Of a DNA stretch of 64,000 bases, positions 63,997 to 64,000 are shown piece by piece (positions within the stretch are counted from its first letter, which is position 1; each line of letters begins with the position of its first letter). Position numbers and translations under genes: made by a program. The notes beneath the pieces are model-generated. The model was not told the DNA's origin. It saw only the letters and a list, made by a program, of their open reading frames with translations, and searched no databases. Source of the DNA: an uncultured Pseudorhodobacter sp. (GTDB lineage: Bacteria > Pseudomonadota > Alphaproteobacteria > Rhodobacterales > Rhodobacteraceae). Where the stretch lies: the NCBI GenBank assembly GCA_913062925.1, contig CAJXWJ010000004.1:1-64000 (forward strand), given 5' to 3'.

Positions 63997-64000
63997 TGCC

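Overview
The window is a gene-dense, GC-rich alphaproteobacterial chromosome segment. Protein content (Hint_2-type proteins, DUF2794, DUF3576, IalB-like protein, Rhodobacter-type porin) suggests Rhodobacterales/Rhodobacteraceae. I can support about 60 protein-coding genes, one tRNA-Arg(CCU), several intrinsic terminators and a few regulatory or structured intergenic elements. Housekeeping genes include leuS-lptE-holA, dapE, dapD, asd, rlmN, pncA/pncB, arfB, trhO and mepA. Accessory metabolic modules include a De Ley-Doudoroff-like galactoside cluster (GH42, lactonase, KDPGal aldolase, KDGal kinase) and a carbonic anhydrase/SbtA/SbtB-like operon. I saw no CRISPR array, prophage, transposase, integrase, rRNA operon or recognisable defence island. 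I did not find one unmistakable new system. The most interesting signals are: (1) a compact unexplained minus-strand unit at about 59.95-60.17 kb, with a TTGACA element, a palindrome, a perfect Shine-Dalgarno, an 18-codon ORF whose stop lies in a hairpin, and a terminator; (2) two apparently splicing-dead Hint-domain proteins close together; (3) the CA-SbtA-PII-like operon; (4) a hybrid histidine kinase between pncA and pncB; (5) a structured intergenic element at about 32.7-32.82 kb; (6) paired LacI-type operators upstream of a GntR-like regulator; (7) a soluble stand-alone M23-like domain protein. All functional calls come from reading the sequences; no database search was run.
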